Source: Coprococcus eutactus (GTDB taxonomy: Bacteria > Bacillota > Clostridia > Lachnospirales > Lachnospiraceae). From it: a stretch of DNA of 64,000 nucleotides. The DNA lies in assembly GCF_025149915.1 (NCBI RefSeq), contig NZ_CP102278.1, positions 682,001 to 746,000 of the forward strand, given 5' to 3'. Under the pieces are notes generated by a model. The model was not told the DNA's origin and did not search any database. It saw only the letters and a program-made list of their open reading frames with translations. Positions 17,375 to 25,216 of the stretch are shown here, piece by piece (position 1 is the stretch's first letter; every line of letters begins with the position of its first letter). The position numbers and the translations under genes were made by a program.

Positions 17375-17977
17375 TTAAAGAGCATGCTCATCATATAGTT
17401 CTAAATATTTGTTTTTGCTTTCGTGGTTCTCTATAATCGATACTATTTTATTGAAATATTTATCACCTAATGCTTGTTTGCTCTTTTCGGCATAAATCCA
17501 AACAATATGAAGAGTTTCTTCGTATTCGTGAATACCAAATCCACCCCAAAGCAAGTCATTAAAAGCATTTAGATTACGACCTATCTTGAAATCAGTTTTA
17601 TATATCAATTTCTGTTCAATTTGGTCAAAAAAGTCGTTAAGTGTATGGATATCACGTCCATCAATGAATATCCACTTTTCAGCATTGGCATCAAGGATAG
17701 GATTTGTTATTTCAGTTACTGTGAAAGTGCCTATTACTCTTGGTCCTTCATATATATCCAAACACTTGTTGAGCCATAATGAATTTACATAATACTTTGG
17801 AGAAACAAAAGTGATGGAAGCTTGTATAGATTCGTCCAATGAAATTGGATTATCAAAAATAAGGACACAACTTGTCCAATAGTCATCTTTAATTATTGTA
17901 GTAGGACGAATACCAGGGAAAATAGGAGATGTTCTGCCGGTATTTGTTAATATTCCTTTTACATCTATATTAAGCAT
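17375..17977 (-). CDS. Barstar-domain immunity-like protein
   Basis: A 200-residue protein with two parts. Residues about 1-90 form a beta-rich domain resembling the EF-Tu domain-2 fold (GRTSPIFPGIRPTT, later GTFTVTEI). Residues about 95-185 match the barstar family: IDGRDIHTLNDFFDQI, then GRNLNAFNDLLWGGFG. Barstar inhibits barnase-type ribonucleases by plugging the active site. No barnase-like gene is in the element, so this looks like an orphan immunity gene, unless the neighbouring possible HEPN protein is its partner. The ATG at 17977 lies 14 bases after the stop of the preceding gene. Confidence 0.75.
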   Translation of the reverse strand: MLNIDVKGILTNTGRTSPIFPGIRPTTIIKDDYWTSCVLIFDNPISLDESIQASITFVSPKYYVNSLWLNKCLDIYEGPRVIGTFTVTEITNPILDANAEKWIFIDGRDIHTLNDFFDQIEQKLIYKTDFKIGRNLNAFNDLLWGGFGIHEYEETLHIVWIYAEKSKQALGDKYFNKIVSIIENHESKNKYLELYDEHAL

Positions 17978-17991
17978 ATTATTTCGCCTTT

Positions 17992-18462
17992 CTATTTGTT
18001 GCACAATCCTTCCATATCGCCATATTTCAATTTTAAACCTTCAATATCTTGAATAACACTCAACAAGCAAGATTGATCAGTATCAAATTCAAATTGCAGT
18101 ATATTGTGTTTGTCTGGACGTTCTTGGAAGGCTCCGGTTACAATGGCGTGTCCACCACTTGTCATTTCAACTTTAAAGGTCAGGTCACTTTCGTACAATA
18201 AATGGTATTCCGCAGAACCAAAAAGGTTAGAATAACAAGTGTGCAGTTCCTTAGAAAAACGATAAAGAGCACCTGTGGCGGAGTATAATCGGTCATGTTC
18301 AATGTGATAACATCCAGAGTCGATAATTAATGTACAAATAATATCATAGCCACCTTCAATGCTTGTGTTATTAGGAAATCCAATAACTTCATTGAGTTCA
18401 AAACTAATTTTTTCTCCGTTATATCCGTTTAAACAAAATAAGTTAATAGTGCAACACTCCAT
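17992..18462 (-). CDS. WapI-like immunity protein (tentative)
   Basis: A 156-residue acidic protein with a pattern of strands and the order SGCYHIEHDRLYSATGALYRF, then GHAIVTGAF, then FEFDTDQSCLLSVIQDIEGL. This order resembles the WapI/DUF6228-type immunity proteins that protect against contact-dependent toxins. The match is from memory of family patterns and is uncertain. Its ATG follows directly on the stop of the XRE gene, so it is translationally coupled to it, and the barstar-domain gene comes 14 bp later. No matching toxin gene is in the window. Confidence 0.45.
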   Translation of the reverse strand: MECCTINLFCLNGYNGEKISFELNEVIGFPNNTSIEGGYDIICTLIIDSGCYHIEHDRLYSATGALYRFSKELHTCYSNLFGSAEYHLLYESDLTFKVEMTSGGHAIVTGAFQERPDKHNILQFEFDTDQSCLLSVIQDIEGLKLKYGDMEGLCNK

Positions 18463-19104
18463 TTAATCCTTCTTTGGTTTCCTTTTCCTCTTCACATAAG
18501 AGAAATCCGGGAACAGGTCTTTTAACAATTCGGCAGTTTCTTCTGCATCGTCATCCTCATTCATGTTTTGAACCAGTAGTTGGTCGTCATCATCAAGATT
18601 CAACGAAACAGTATACTCTTTATTCGGGTCTGTTGGGTTCATTGGGTACTTCACCTCTTTGAGGTAATACTCTGTTTCTGATATTTCACCATCTTCAAGT
18701 TTATCTCGTAAACGTGCCCAATACTCAACCATCTTTTGAAAGTTATCAAGGTCTTCATGTGGACGGGGACCGGAACTTGGAAGCCGTTCTTCAAATTTAA
18801 AGCATACTTCCCCATCTTTTATAGTGGGGCGTAAACCATATGCCCATTCGATGTCAAACAGTACATGAAGTGCACTGAATATGTTTGCAACATCAGGGTC
18901 AGATAATGCATAAAAGCTGACTCCGAGATTGTTTGCAATATTTAATAAAGTTGCTTCATCCGGATATCTGTTTCCAAGTTCATAGTTTCGGATAGTGGAT
19001 TCGTTTAATCCACATTTATCTGCTAATTCCTTTTGCGTCATGTCAGATGCAATTCTGAAATTTCGAATCAAATAGCCTACCCGGCTGGTGAATTTCTCGC
19101 CCAT
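18463..19104 (-). CDS. XRE-family transcriptional regulator
   Basis: A 213-residue regulator with a Cro/CI-type helix-turn-helix in residues about 10-65 (MTQKELADKCGLNESTIRNYELG) and an acidic C-terminal region ending in a basic tail (KRKRKPKKD). It faces the xis-int operon across a 369-bp region with divergent promoters and repeated operator-like dyads, the arrangement of an element master regulator. Its 3' end is duplicated at 17298-17369. It probably represses its own promoter and that of the integration genes. Confidence 0.8.
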   Translation of the reverse strand: MGEKFTSRVGYLIRNFRIASDMTQKELADKCGLNESTIRNYELGNRYPDEATLLNIANNLGVSFYALSDPDVANIFSALHVLFDIEWAYGLRPTIKDGEVCFKFEERLPSSGPRPHEDLDNFQKMVEYWARLRDKLEDGEISETEYYLKEVKYPMNPTDPNKEYTVSLNLDDDDQLLVQNMNEDDDAEETAELLKDLFPDFSYVKRKRKPKKD

Positions 19105-19199
19105 TTTAACTGCTCCTTATTCGTGGAATGAGTGTTGTAGAATGCATGAAGACACGAGGTACAAACCATGTATCTACATTAATACTTAATATGTTTTCT

Positions 19200-19324
19200 G
19201 CGAAGGCAAAAACTCGAAAAACCTTCGGTTTTCCTCGTTCGCGGGCGCGTTCTCATGGTGCTTTGCCGCTTGTTTATGCTTCGCATATCAATCGTCAAAA
19301 CTCCATGCTCACTTTTGCCTTCGC
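19200..19324 (-). repeat. Long-span inverted repeat in the XRE leader
   Basis: GCGAAGGCAAAA (19200-19211) is repeated in inverted form at 19313-19324, a perfect 12-bp stem enclosing about 100 bases that are GC-richer than their surroundings. It lies just downstream of the predicted minus-strand promoter, so it would sit at the 5' end of the XRE mRNA as a long hairpin. It may be a structured leader or the scar of a small inserted element. Confidence 0.6.
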
Positions 19325-19328
19325 GTAC

Positions 19329-19357
19329 ATTATATCATCAACAGTGCAAAAGTGAAA
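19329..19357 (-). promoter_or_regulatory. Promoter of the XRE cassette
   Basis: On the minus strand TTTCAC (19357-19352) and TATAAT (19334-19329) are 17 bases apart. The region overlaps the dyad-like CAGTGCAAAAGTGAAATG word, a candidate operator. Confidence 0.6.
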
Positions 19358-19377
19358 TGTTTTTTTGATAAAAAGTA

Positions 19378-19409
19378 TTGACAGTACATAAATGAACTGT
19401 TAATATAAT
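19378..19409 (+). promoter_or_regulatory. Promoter of the xis-int operon with operators
   Basis: TTGACA (19378-19383) is followed after 17 bases by TAATAT (19401) or after 20 by TATAAT (19404). The dyad ACAGTaCATaaATGaACTGT lies in the spacer and a second one, GTTCAGAAATGAAC, at about 19423-19436. Together with the word at 19341-19358 they make three related operator candidates for the XRE regulator. Confidence 0.65.
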
Positions 19410-19473
19410 GCACATCAAAACCGTTCAGAAATGAACTGAATAATGAAAAACGAAAGAGAGGAGGCATTAGCTT

Positions 19474-19671
19474 ATGGAGAACAAGAGATTTTTGACAGCG
19501 CAGGATGTAATGGAAATGCTGGGAGTATCACTATCGTATTCCTATAAACGGATACGACGACTGAATGCAGAACTTGAGGCGGATGGATTCGTGACAATAA
19601 AAGGACGTGTCAGTACACAGTATTTTATGAAACGAATCTACGGGCTATCTACGGATAAGGAGGTGGGATAG
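19474..19671 (+). CDS. xis: Excisionase-like HTH protein
   Basis: A 65-residue DNA-binding protein (FLTAQDVMEMLGVSLSYSYKRIRRLN) with the winged-helix pattern of small excisionase/MerR-like proteins. GAGGAGG precedes the ATG and the stop is directly followed by the integrase ATG. In Tn916-like and IME elements the gene in this position is the recombination directionality factor, which shifts the integrase toward excision. The assignment rests on size, fold pattern and position. Confidence 0.7.
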   Translation: MENKRFLTAQDVMEMLGVSLSYSYKRIRRLNAELEADGFVTIKGRVSTQYFMKRIYGLSTDKEVG

Positions 19672-20766
19672 ATGGCGGTTATCAAGAATAATAAGACTGG
19701 AATGTGGGAGGTGAGAACCTATTATAAGGATTTGACCGGAGCAAGGAAACAGAAAACCAAGAGGGGCTTTGCAAAGAAGAGCGAAGCCCTTGAATGGGAG
19801 CGGAATTTCAAACTGAAAGAGGATCAGAGTATCAGTATGAGCTTCAAAAGTTTTGTGGATATTTATCTGACGGATTTAGAGCCAAGAATAAAACGCAATA
19901 CTTTTCTGACAAAGAAGCACATTATTGAGACAAAGATTCTGCCTTATTTCGAAAAACGAAAACTGGATGATATTCGGACATCTGATGTCATCCAGTGGCA
20001 AAATGAGATTATGAAGCTGAAGAAGGATAATGGGGAGTTATTCTCACCTACTTATCTGAAAACCATTCATAATCAGCTCAGCGCCATATTAAATCATGCG
20101 GTAAATATGTATGGTCTGAAAGATAATGTGGCACGAAAAGCCGGAACTATGGGCAAGGAAGAAAATAAGGAAATGGAGTTCTGGACACAAGATGTATTTC
20201 AGGCATTTTTAGAGTGCGTGGCAGATAAACCTATTTCCTATTATGCATTTGAAATGCTTTATTGGACAGGGATTCGAGAAGGTGAGCTGCTTGCCCTGAC
20301 GCCGGCAGATTTCAATTTTGAAAAGAAAACACTCCGGATTAACAAGTCATATCAGAGACTGGAAGGCAAAGATGTGATTACACACCCCAAAACACCAAAG
20401 AGTAACAGAACAATTGTTATGCCGGATTTTCTTGCTGTAGAGATGGAGGATTTTATAAGCAGCCTTTATGGAATAAAGGATGATGACCGAATTTTCACTA
20501 TTTCAAAAAGTTATCTGCATCACGAGATGGATAGAGGTGCAAAGCTTGCAGGAGTAAAGAGAATACGGATTCATGGATTACGACACTCGCACATTTCATT
20601 GCTAATCAATTTAGGATTTTCTGCACTGGCAATAGGCGAAACAGTCGGACATGAGGCAGTAGATATCACATATCATTATGCACATTTATTTCCAACGGCG
20701 CAGACGGATATGGCAGCACAACTGGAAACGGAAAGGGAGGCGTTAGTCAATGTCAGAAAAGAATAG
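19672..20766 (+). CDS. int: Tyrosine integrase (Tn916 family)
   Basis: A 364-residue site-specific recombinase. An N-terminal AP2-like arm-binding domain (residues about 8-45, WEVRTYYKDLTGARKQKTKRG region), a SAM-like core-binding domain (about 55-150) and a catalytic domain with Arg202 (TGIREGEL), the HGLRH box (His301, Arg304) and the nucleophile Tyr336 in YHYAHL. All catalytic residues are present, so it looks active. It should cut the 12-bp core at the guaA end. The mobC gene overlaps its 3' end by 17 bp. Confidence 0.93.
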   Translation: MAVIKNNKTGMWEVRTYYKDLTGARKQKTKRGFAKKSEALEWERNFKLKEDQSISMSFKSFVDIYLTDLEPRIKRNTFLTKKHIIETKILPYFEKRKLDDIRTSDVIQWQNEIMKLKKDNGELFSPTYLKTIHNQLSAILNHAVNMYGLKDNVARKAGTMGKEENKEMEFWTQDVFQAFLECVADKPISYYAFEMLYWTGIREGELLALTPADFNFEKKTLRINKSYQRLEGKDVITHPKTPKSNRTIVMPDFLAVEMEDFISSLYGIKDDDRIFTISKSYLHHEMDRGAKLAGVKRIRIHGLRHSHISLLINLGFSALAIGETVGHEAVDITYHYAHLFPTAQTDMAAQLETEREALVNVRKE

Positions 20767-21121
20767 AGACGATAAAAACAGATGGCGGAATGTGACAATA
20801 GCATTCCGTATGTCACCGGAGGAAAACGAGGAGCTGAATAACAGAGTGAAGCTCAGCGGATTTCGTACCAAGCAGGATTATATAATCCAGAGTGTTCTTC
20901 ATCAAAAGGTGGTTGCCACAGGTAACCCGTTGATGCTGGTGCAGTTCCGGCAGAACCTGCAAAGGATTGAGCGCGAGCTTGAGAGGATAGAAAAGGCATC
21001 GGATATGGATGGGGAGTTACTTACTCCCATCCGTTCCATGCTGGAAATATTGGAAGACTTCAAGGAACAACCGAAAACATTGGCAGATATGAAGCAACTT
21101 ACAGTACAAAATGAGGAATAA
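20750..21121 (+). CDS. mobC: Mobilisation protein MobC-like
   Basis: A 123-residue protein with an N-terminal ribbon-helix-helix-like part (VTIAFRMSPEENEELNNRVKLSG) and a C-terminal helical part, the pattern of MobC/BmgB relaxosome proteins that help the relaxase open oriT. GGGAGG lies before the ATG, inside the end of int, giving coupled translation. It fits with the MobV gene downstream. Confidence 0.75.
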   Translation: MSEKNRDDKNRWRNVTIAFRMSPEENEELNNRVKLSGFRTKQDYIIQSVLHQKVVATGNPLMLVQFRQNLQRIERELERIEKASDMDGELLTPIRSMLEILEDFKEQPKTLADMKQLTVQNEE

Positions 21122-21151
21122 CAAATATTTCATAAAAAGGAAGTGACTGCT

Positions 21152-21529
21152 ATGAGCGAAGAAACATTATTTGAAAAATTAGGTGTGAAATACATAGAAA
21201 AAGAGGGCATTTTTTATCCGTTGATTACATTAGGTGAAGCGGAGAACAGTACAGATGTCGGGAAATATGGTCGCATGTGGATGGATTACATACAGAAGGA
21301 ATATCCGCAGCGATACAGAAGTCTGGTACGATTTGGAGAATTACATGACAAAGCAACCGAGGTAAATGAAGTAGCTTATGAATTGCTGGAGGATATTGAA
21401 AATGAGTGGTTGCGTGAACATAAACCAAAGCATTCGAATTCTTTTGTGGAAATATATCAGCTACGAACTCAGGCAAGAATGATAGCAGAGGAGGTAGTTC
21501 TGCATGATTTGGTGAATTGTTTTCATTAG
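21152..21529 (+). CDS. TnpV-like transposon protein
   Basis: A 125-residue protein resembling the TnpV family found in mobilisable transposons of gut Firmicutes: a short N-terminal strand region, then helices with RYRSLVRFGELHDKATEV and a C-terminal MIAEEVVLHDLV. The function of TnpV is unknown. The ATG at 21152 is chosen because AAAAGGAAG lies 9 bases before it; the GTG at 21143 overlaps that site. Confidence 0.65.
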   Translation: MSEETLFEKLGVKYIEKEGIFYPLITLGEAENSTDVGKYGRMWMDYIQKEYPQRYRSLVRFGELHDKATEVNEVAYELLEDIENEWLREHKPKHSNSFVEIYQLRTQARMIAEEVVLHDLVNCFH

Positions 21530-21837
21530 AGGATAAGTGGAGTTTTGTATCGGAGCTGTGGCTGGTAAATAATATGTCGCGTATCCGCGACTCATAAGCT
21601 CCCGAAAGGGAGCTTTATCTGGCTCGAAGAGCCGTACAGCCACTCCGGCGAGGAGCGCAAAACCCGCTTGCGGGTCTGCATTTTTGATGGCGAAGCTGTC
21701 AAAAGTGCTTTTGCGTTACTTTTGACAAAAGTAACAAAACCTTCCCAGGGAAATCTGCTGTTTCGTGCCGTATCCGGCACTCATTACAGATAAGAAGGAG
21801 GTGCCTGTATACATACCAAAAGAGGAGGATTTTCAAA
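21530..21837 (+). other. Palindrome-rich region, candidate oriT
   Basis: About 300 bases between tnpV and mob with at least five perfect short inverted repeats: GTCGCG/CGCGAC (21576-21591), GCTCCC/GGGAGC (21598-21613), GGCTC/GAGCC (21621-21633), ACCCGC/GCGGGT (21662-21675) and GTTACTTTT/AAAAGTAAC (21715-21735). GC content is clearly higher than in the flanking genes. Position directly before the relaxase gene is where oriT is found in MobV elements; the nick site itself was not identified. Confidence 0.5.
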
Positions 21838-22715
21838 ATGGAAAGAACAATTAGTTTTATGAATGGGGAAGGTTCCATCGGACACAACACAAGAAGATTT
21901 ATAGCGGACAATGTAGATGCCAGCCGTACTAAGAATAATATCACCCTTATCCACGAGGATATTAAGCAGGCTTATCATAAATTGTTTGACAAGGCACTGA
22001 AGGAATACAATGCAAAACAGAAACGTAAGGACAGGCAGATTAAAAGTTATTATGAGAAAATTTCCCGAAGCAAGCAGAAAAAATTATTTTATGAGGTTAT
22101 CGTTCAGATAGGCAATAGGGATGATACCGGAGTAGGTAGTTCTTCAGCAGAAGTTGCAACGTGGGTGCTGAAGGATTATGTGAAAAAGTTTCAACTTCGC
22201 AATCCACAGCTTTATGTGATTGGTGCCTATATTCATCTGGATGAGGAAACACCACATTTGCATCTGAGTTTTATCCCTTGGGTATCCGGATGTAAGAGAG
22301 GATTGGAGACAAAGACAAGTCTTAAGGCGGCACTTGCTACCAGAGGATTTGTAAGTGAAGGCAAAGGCAATACCGAATGGAAGCTGAGTCGGCGCAAAAA
22401 GAGGCTGACAAGTGGATGATGATATCGGACACTGCAAAATGGCAGACCGAACGGGCTCAGTTTGAACTGGAGGAGGTAGAAAGGCTAAAAAAGGAACTTC
22501 TGAGAGCGATAGATGGCGATGATTATCTGAAGGAGCAGGTGATAGAACTGAGGTATCAGAATCAGATATTGCGGGAAGAGAATCAGTGTCTGAAGGACAA
22601 GCTTGAAAAGGCACATGAGTTTATGAAACAGTTTGTGATTGGCGGGATTAATCTGCTGGAGAAGTTTATGGAGTGGATCGGAGAGAAGGTCAAGGATGTG
22701 GGGAGAGGAAGGTGA
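21838..22715 (+). pseudogene. mob: MobV-type relaxase, frameshifted
   Basis: The first frame (21838-22419) encodes the relaxase N-terminus: MERTISFMNGEGSIGHNTR, and the metal-binding HLDEETPHLHLSF motif. After EGKGNTEW, near 22376, the frame runs into a stop at 22417-22419, while the next frame continues with a coiled-coil tail (ADKWMMISDTAKWQTERAQ) to 22715. A one-base loss and probably an internal deletion explain this, since the joined product would be near 290 residues where MobV proteins usually have 400 or more. The catalytic part remains as a 193-residue fragment; activity is doubtful. Confidence 0.75.
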
Positions 22716-22804
22716 GGGGGATTTAGCGAATGCGAAAATATTATTGCAAAAACAGGATTTGAATGGTATGATTAAAAAATTATGTTCGAATTCTAGGAGG
22801 ACAC

Positions 22805-23008
22805 ATGAAGATAAGTTATAAAAGATTATGGAAATTGTTAATAGACAGAGAGATGCTAAAAAAGGATTTGGCAGAAAAGGCTGATATTAGTACGACGTCC
22901 ATTGCTAAATTGGGAAAAAATGAAAATGTGAATACAGATATTTTGTTGAAAATATGTAATGCTCTTGAGTGTGATTTACAGGATATTATGGAGTTAACGG
23001 AAGACTAG
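22805..23008 (+). CDS. Small XRE regulator of the RM operon
   Basis: A 67-residue Cro/CI-type protein (KRLWKLLIDREMLKKDLAEKADISTTSIAKL) made of a single helix-turn-helix domain. AGGAGG precedes the ATG. The methylase gene starts 15 bp after it. Small XRE proteins in front of restriction-modification genes act as controller proteins that time methylase and nuclease expression; that role is inferred here from size and position. Confidence 0.75.
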   Translation: MKISYKRLWKLLIDREMLKKDLAEKADISTTSIAKLGKNENVNTDILLKICNALECDLQDIMELTED

Positions 23009-23023
23009 ATGGAGGTTTGTTCT

Positions 23024-25216
23024 ATGGATGCTATGAGCGTTTTAGAAAATTTATACTATGTTATAAATAAGAATTTTGGTTTTTACAAAAGAAATTTTGG
23101 GCATATCTATTATTTGAGTGTTAAAGATGATGAGACAAAATTTATAGACAAGATGTTTGGAAAAGTGGAGAACAAGTTATCAGCACAAGATAAAATGCTA
23201 AACTATTCGATATCGGCTATATATACAGCGACAGCTGTATTGATTGAACTATTGAATAGAAAAGGAATAGAATATAACGAAAACCAGATTGAAAAAATAT
23301 GTGTGGGTTTTTCGAATATGAAAAATATCGAAATCTCATTCGCTGATAAAACAGAGAAAGAGTTAGATGAGATATTATTTGGATTATTGACAGATGGGAT
23401 AGATTTAGAATCCCGAAAAAAATCTGGAAGTGAAAGAACGCCGGATGAAATAATCAAATATATGCTTGATATTATAGGATATAATGAGATTGTTTCCATT
23501 AGTAAAACTATTGTTGATCCGGCATGTGGAACGGGTACATTTATAAAGCAGATAATAGATAGGTTTATAGATGGATTGTATGTAAATCAAGTTACAAACA
23601 CATATAAGGAAAAACTTTTGGAACGTAAATTAATACGAGCATATGACACAAAACCATCCAATGTATTTGTTACAAAAATAGTCATTATTTCTTCGCTAGT
23701 TAAGAAAAATTTGATATGCGAAATCAAAGATGTTTTGGATATGATAAGAAAACTGCCAGTATACTGTCAGGATTTTTTGTGTGTGGGAGATAACTCAGAT
23801 TATATTATTGGTAATCCTCCTTATATCAGGTTACAAAACATGCCTGTTGAATATAGGGATTTTATAAAAAATAATTTTGTTAGTGCTACGGGGAGATTTG
23901 ATATTTTTACTTGTTTTCTCGAAAAAAGTGATAAATTATTGAATAAAAATGGAAGGATGTGTTTGATTACAAGTAACAAGTATTTGACTGCTAATTATGG
24001 CGTGGGTATACGCGCATACTTGTCGCAAGCAGGACATGTTAGAAAATTGGTAGATTTGTATGATACTAAATTCTTCGGTGCTGCTGTTTTGCCAGCAATT
24101 ATTATGTGCGAAAATAGTAAGAGTGATAACTGTGAAGTGGATTATATCGGAATAAAAACTGCTGAGCAAGATGGACAGCGTGTGTGTTTGAATGCTAATG
24201 AGTTATTTGAGTATGTTGAAAATGAGTTGACTTGTGGTAAAAGTTTCATTCTCTATGGAAATGAAGATAAGCAGGTTTTTGAAGTGTCTCGTTCAAAGGT
24301 CAAAATACCTGCTGATGGAAAAACATGGAACTTTTCTACAAGTGATGAGAACACTATCAAAACAAAAATGGATGAACAAAAATTATGCTCTCTCGTGGAT
24401 ATATTTGATGTATGCGTAGGGATAAAGACTACTGCAGATACAATATTTGTAAAACCGATGACTCAAAATTTTATTAATGAGCATGCATTTGAGAAAATTG
24501 CGGTATATCCATTAATACAGAGTTTTAATGTGAATAAATGGAATATTTCGTGGGGTGAAAGTTCAAGGGATAGATATATATTATATCCACATAGAGAAAT
24601 AGAAGGGAATATGGTTGCTATTCCTTTGGAAGAGATACCTAAAGCAGCAGAATATCTTGAAGAATGTTCAGATGTATTAAAGAAACGATCTTATTTGGCA
24701 GAGTCTAAGAGTAGAATGTGGTATGAGTGTTGGGTTCCTCAGAAGTTATCAAAATTTCAACAAACAAAAATTGTCACGAGGGATATTGTTTCAAGCAATT
24801 CATTTGCACTAGATGAGTCGGGGAGATTATGCCAAGGTAATACGTTTTTCCTAACGAAGAAATCTTCAATTTTAATGTCGGAATACCCAGATTTAAATGA
24901 ACACCAATATTATTGTTTTTTATTAGGACTATTAAATTCCAAAGCTATGGAATTTTATCAAAAAATGATAAGCGGTTGCCTATATTCGCAGAAGTATAGG
25001 TATACTACATCGAATTTGAATAGATGGCCTATTCCAAGAATCAAAAAGGATGATGCCATAATCATAGCTAAATATGTGGATGATTTAATTGCGGGCATGT
25101 CAGGCGAATTAGAAAATGCAATAGATAAGATTGTTTATGATGCATTTGATTTATCAGAGGAAGAAATTTTAAAAATTGAAAGCTTTATAGGAAAAGGAAG
25201 AGAGGAGAATTACTAA
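23024..25216 (+). CDS. Adenine-specific DNA methyltransferase (gamma class)
   Basis: A 730-residue N6-adenine methylase. The AdoMet motif DPACGTGTF starts at Asp165 and the catalytic NPPY is at residues 264-267; motif I preceding IV marks the gamma class. The C-terminal third (CQGNTFFLTKK, then YTTSNLNRWPIP) resembles the TaqI-type target-recognition domain. GGAGG precedes the ATG at 23024, better than the upstream ATG at 23009, which overlaps the site. It should protect the host sequence cut by the endonuclease of the next gene, which starts in its stop codon. Confidence 0.88.
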   Translation: MDAMSVLENLYYVINKNFGFYKRNFGHIYYLSVKDDETKFIDKMFGKVENKLSAQDKMLNYSISAIYTATAVLIELLNRKGIEYNENQIEKICVGFSNMKNIEISFADKTEKELDEILFGLLTDGIDLESRKKSGSERTPDEIIKYMLDIIGYNEIVSISKTIVDPACGTGTFIKQIIDRFIDGLYVNQVTNTYKEKLLERKLIRAYDTKPSNVFVTKIVIISSLVKKNLICEIKDVLDMIRKLPVYCQDFLCVGDNSDYIIGNPPYIRLQNMPVEYRDFIKNNFVSATGRFDIFTCFLEKSDKLLNKNGRMCLITSNKYLTANYGVGIRAYLSQAGHVRKLVDLYDTKFFGAAVLPAIIMCENSKSDNCEVDYIGIKTAEQDGQRVCLNANELFEYVENELTCGKSFILYGNEDKQVFEVSRSKVKIPADGKTWNFSTSDENTIKTKMDEQKLCSLVDIFDVCVGIKTTADTIFVKPMTQNFINEHAFEKIAVYPLIQSFNVNKWNISWGESSRDRYILYPHREIEGNMVAIPLEEIPKAAEYLEECSDVLKKRSYLAESKSRMWYECWVPQKLSKFQQTKIVTRDIVSSNSFALDESGRLCQGNTFFLTKKSSILMSEYPDLNEHQYYCFLLGLLNSKAMEFYQKMISGCLYSQKYRYTTSNLNRWPIPRIKKDDAIIIAKYVDDLIAGMSGELENAIDKIVYDAFDLSEEEILKIESFIGKGREENY

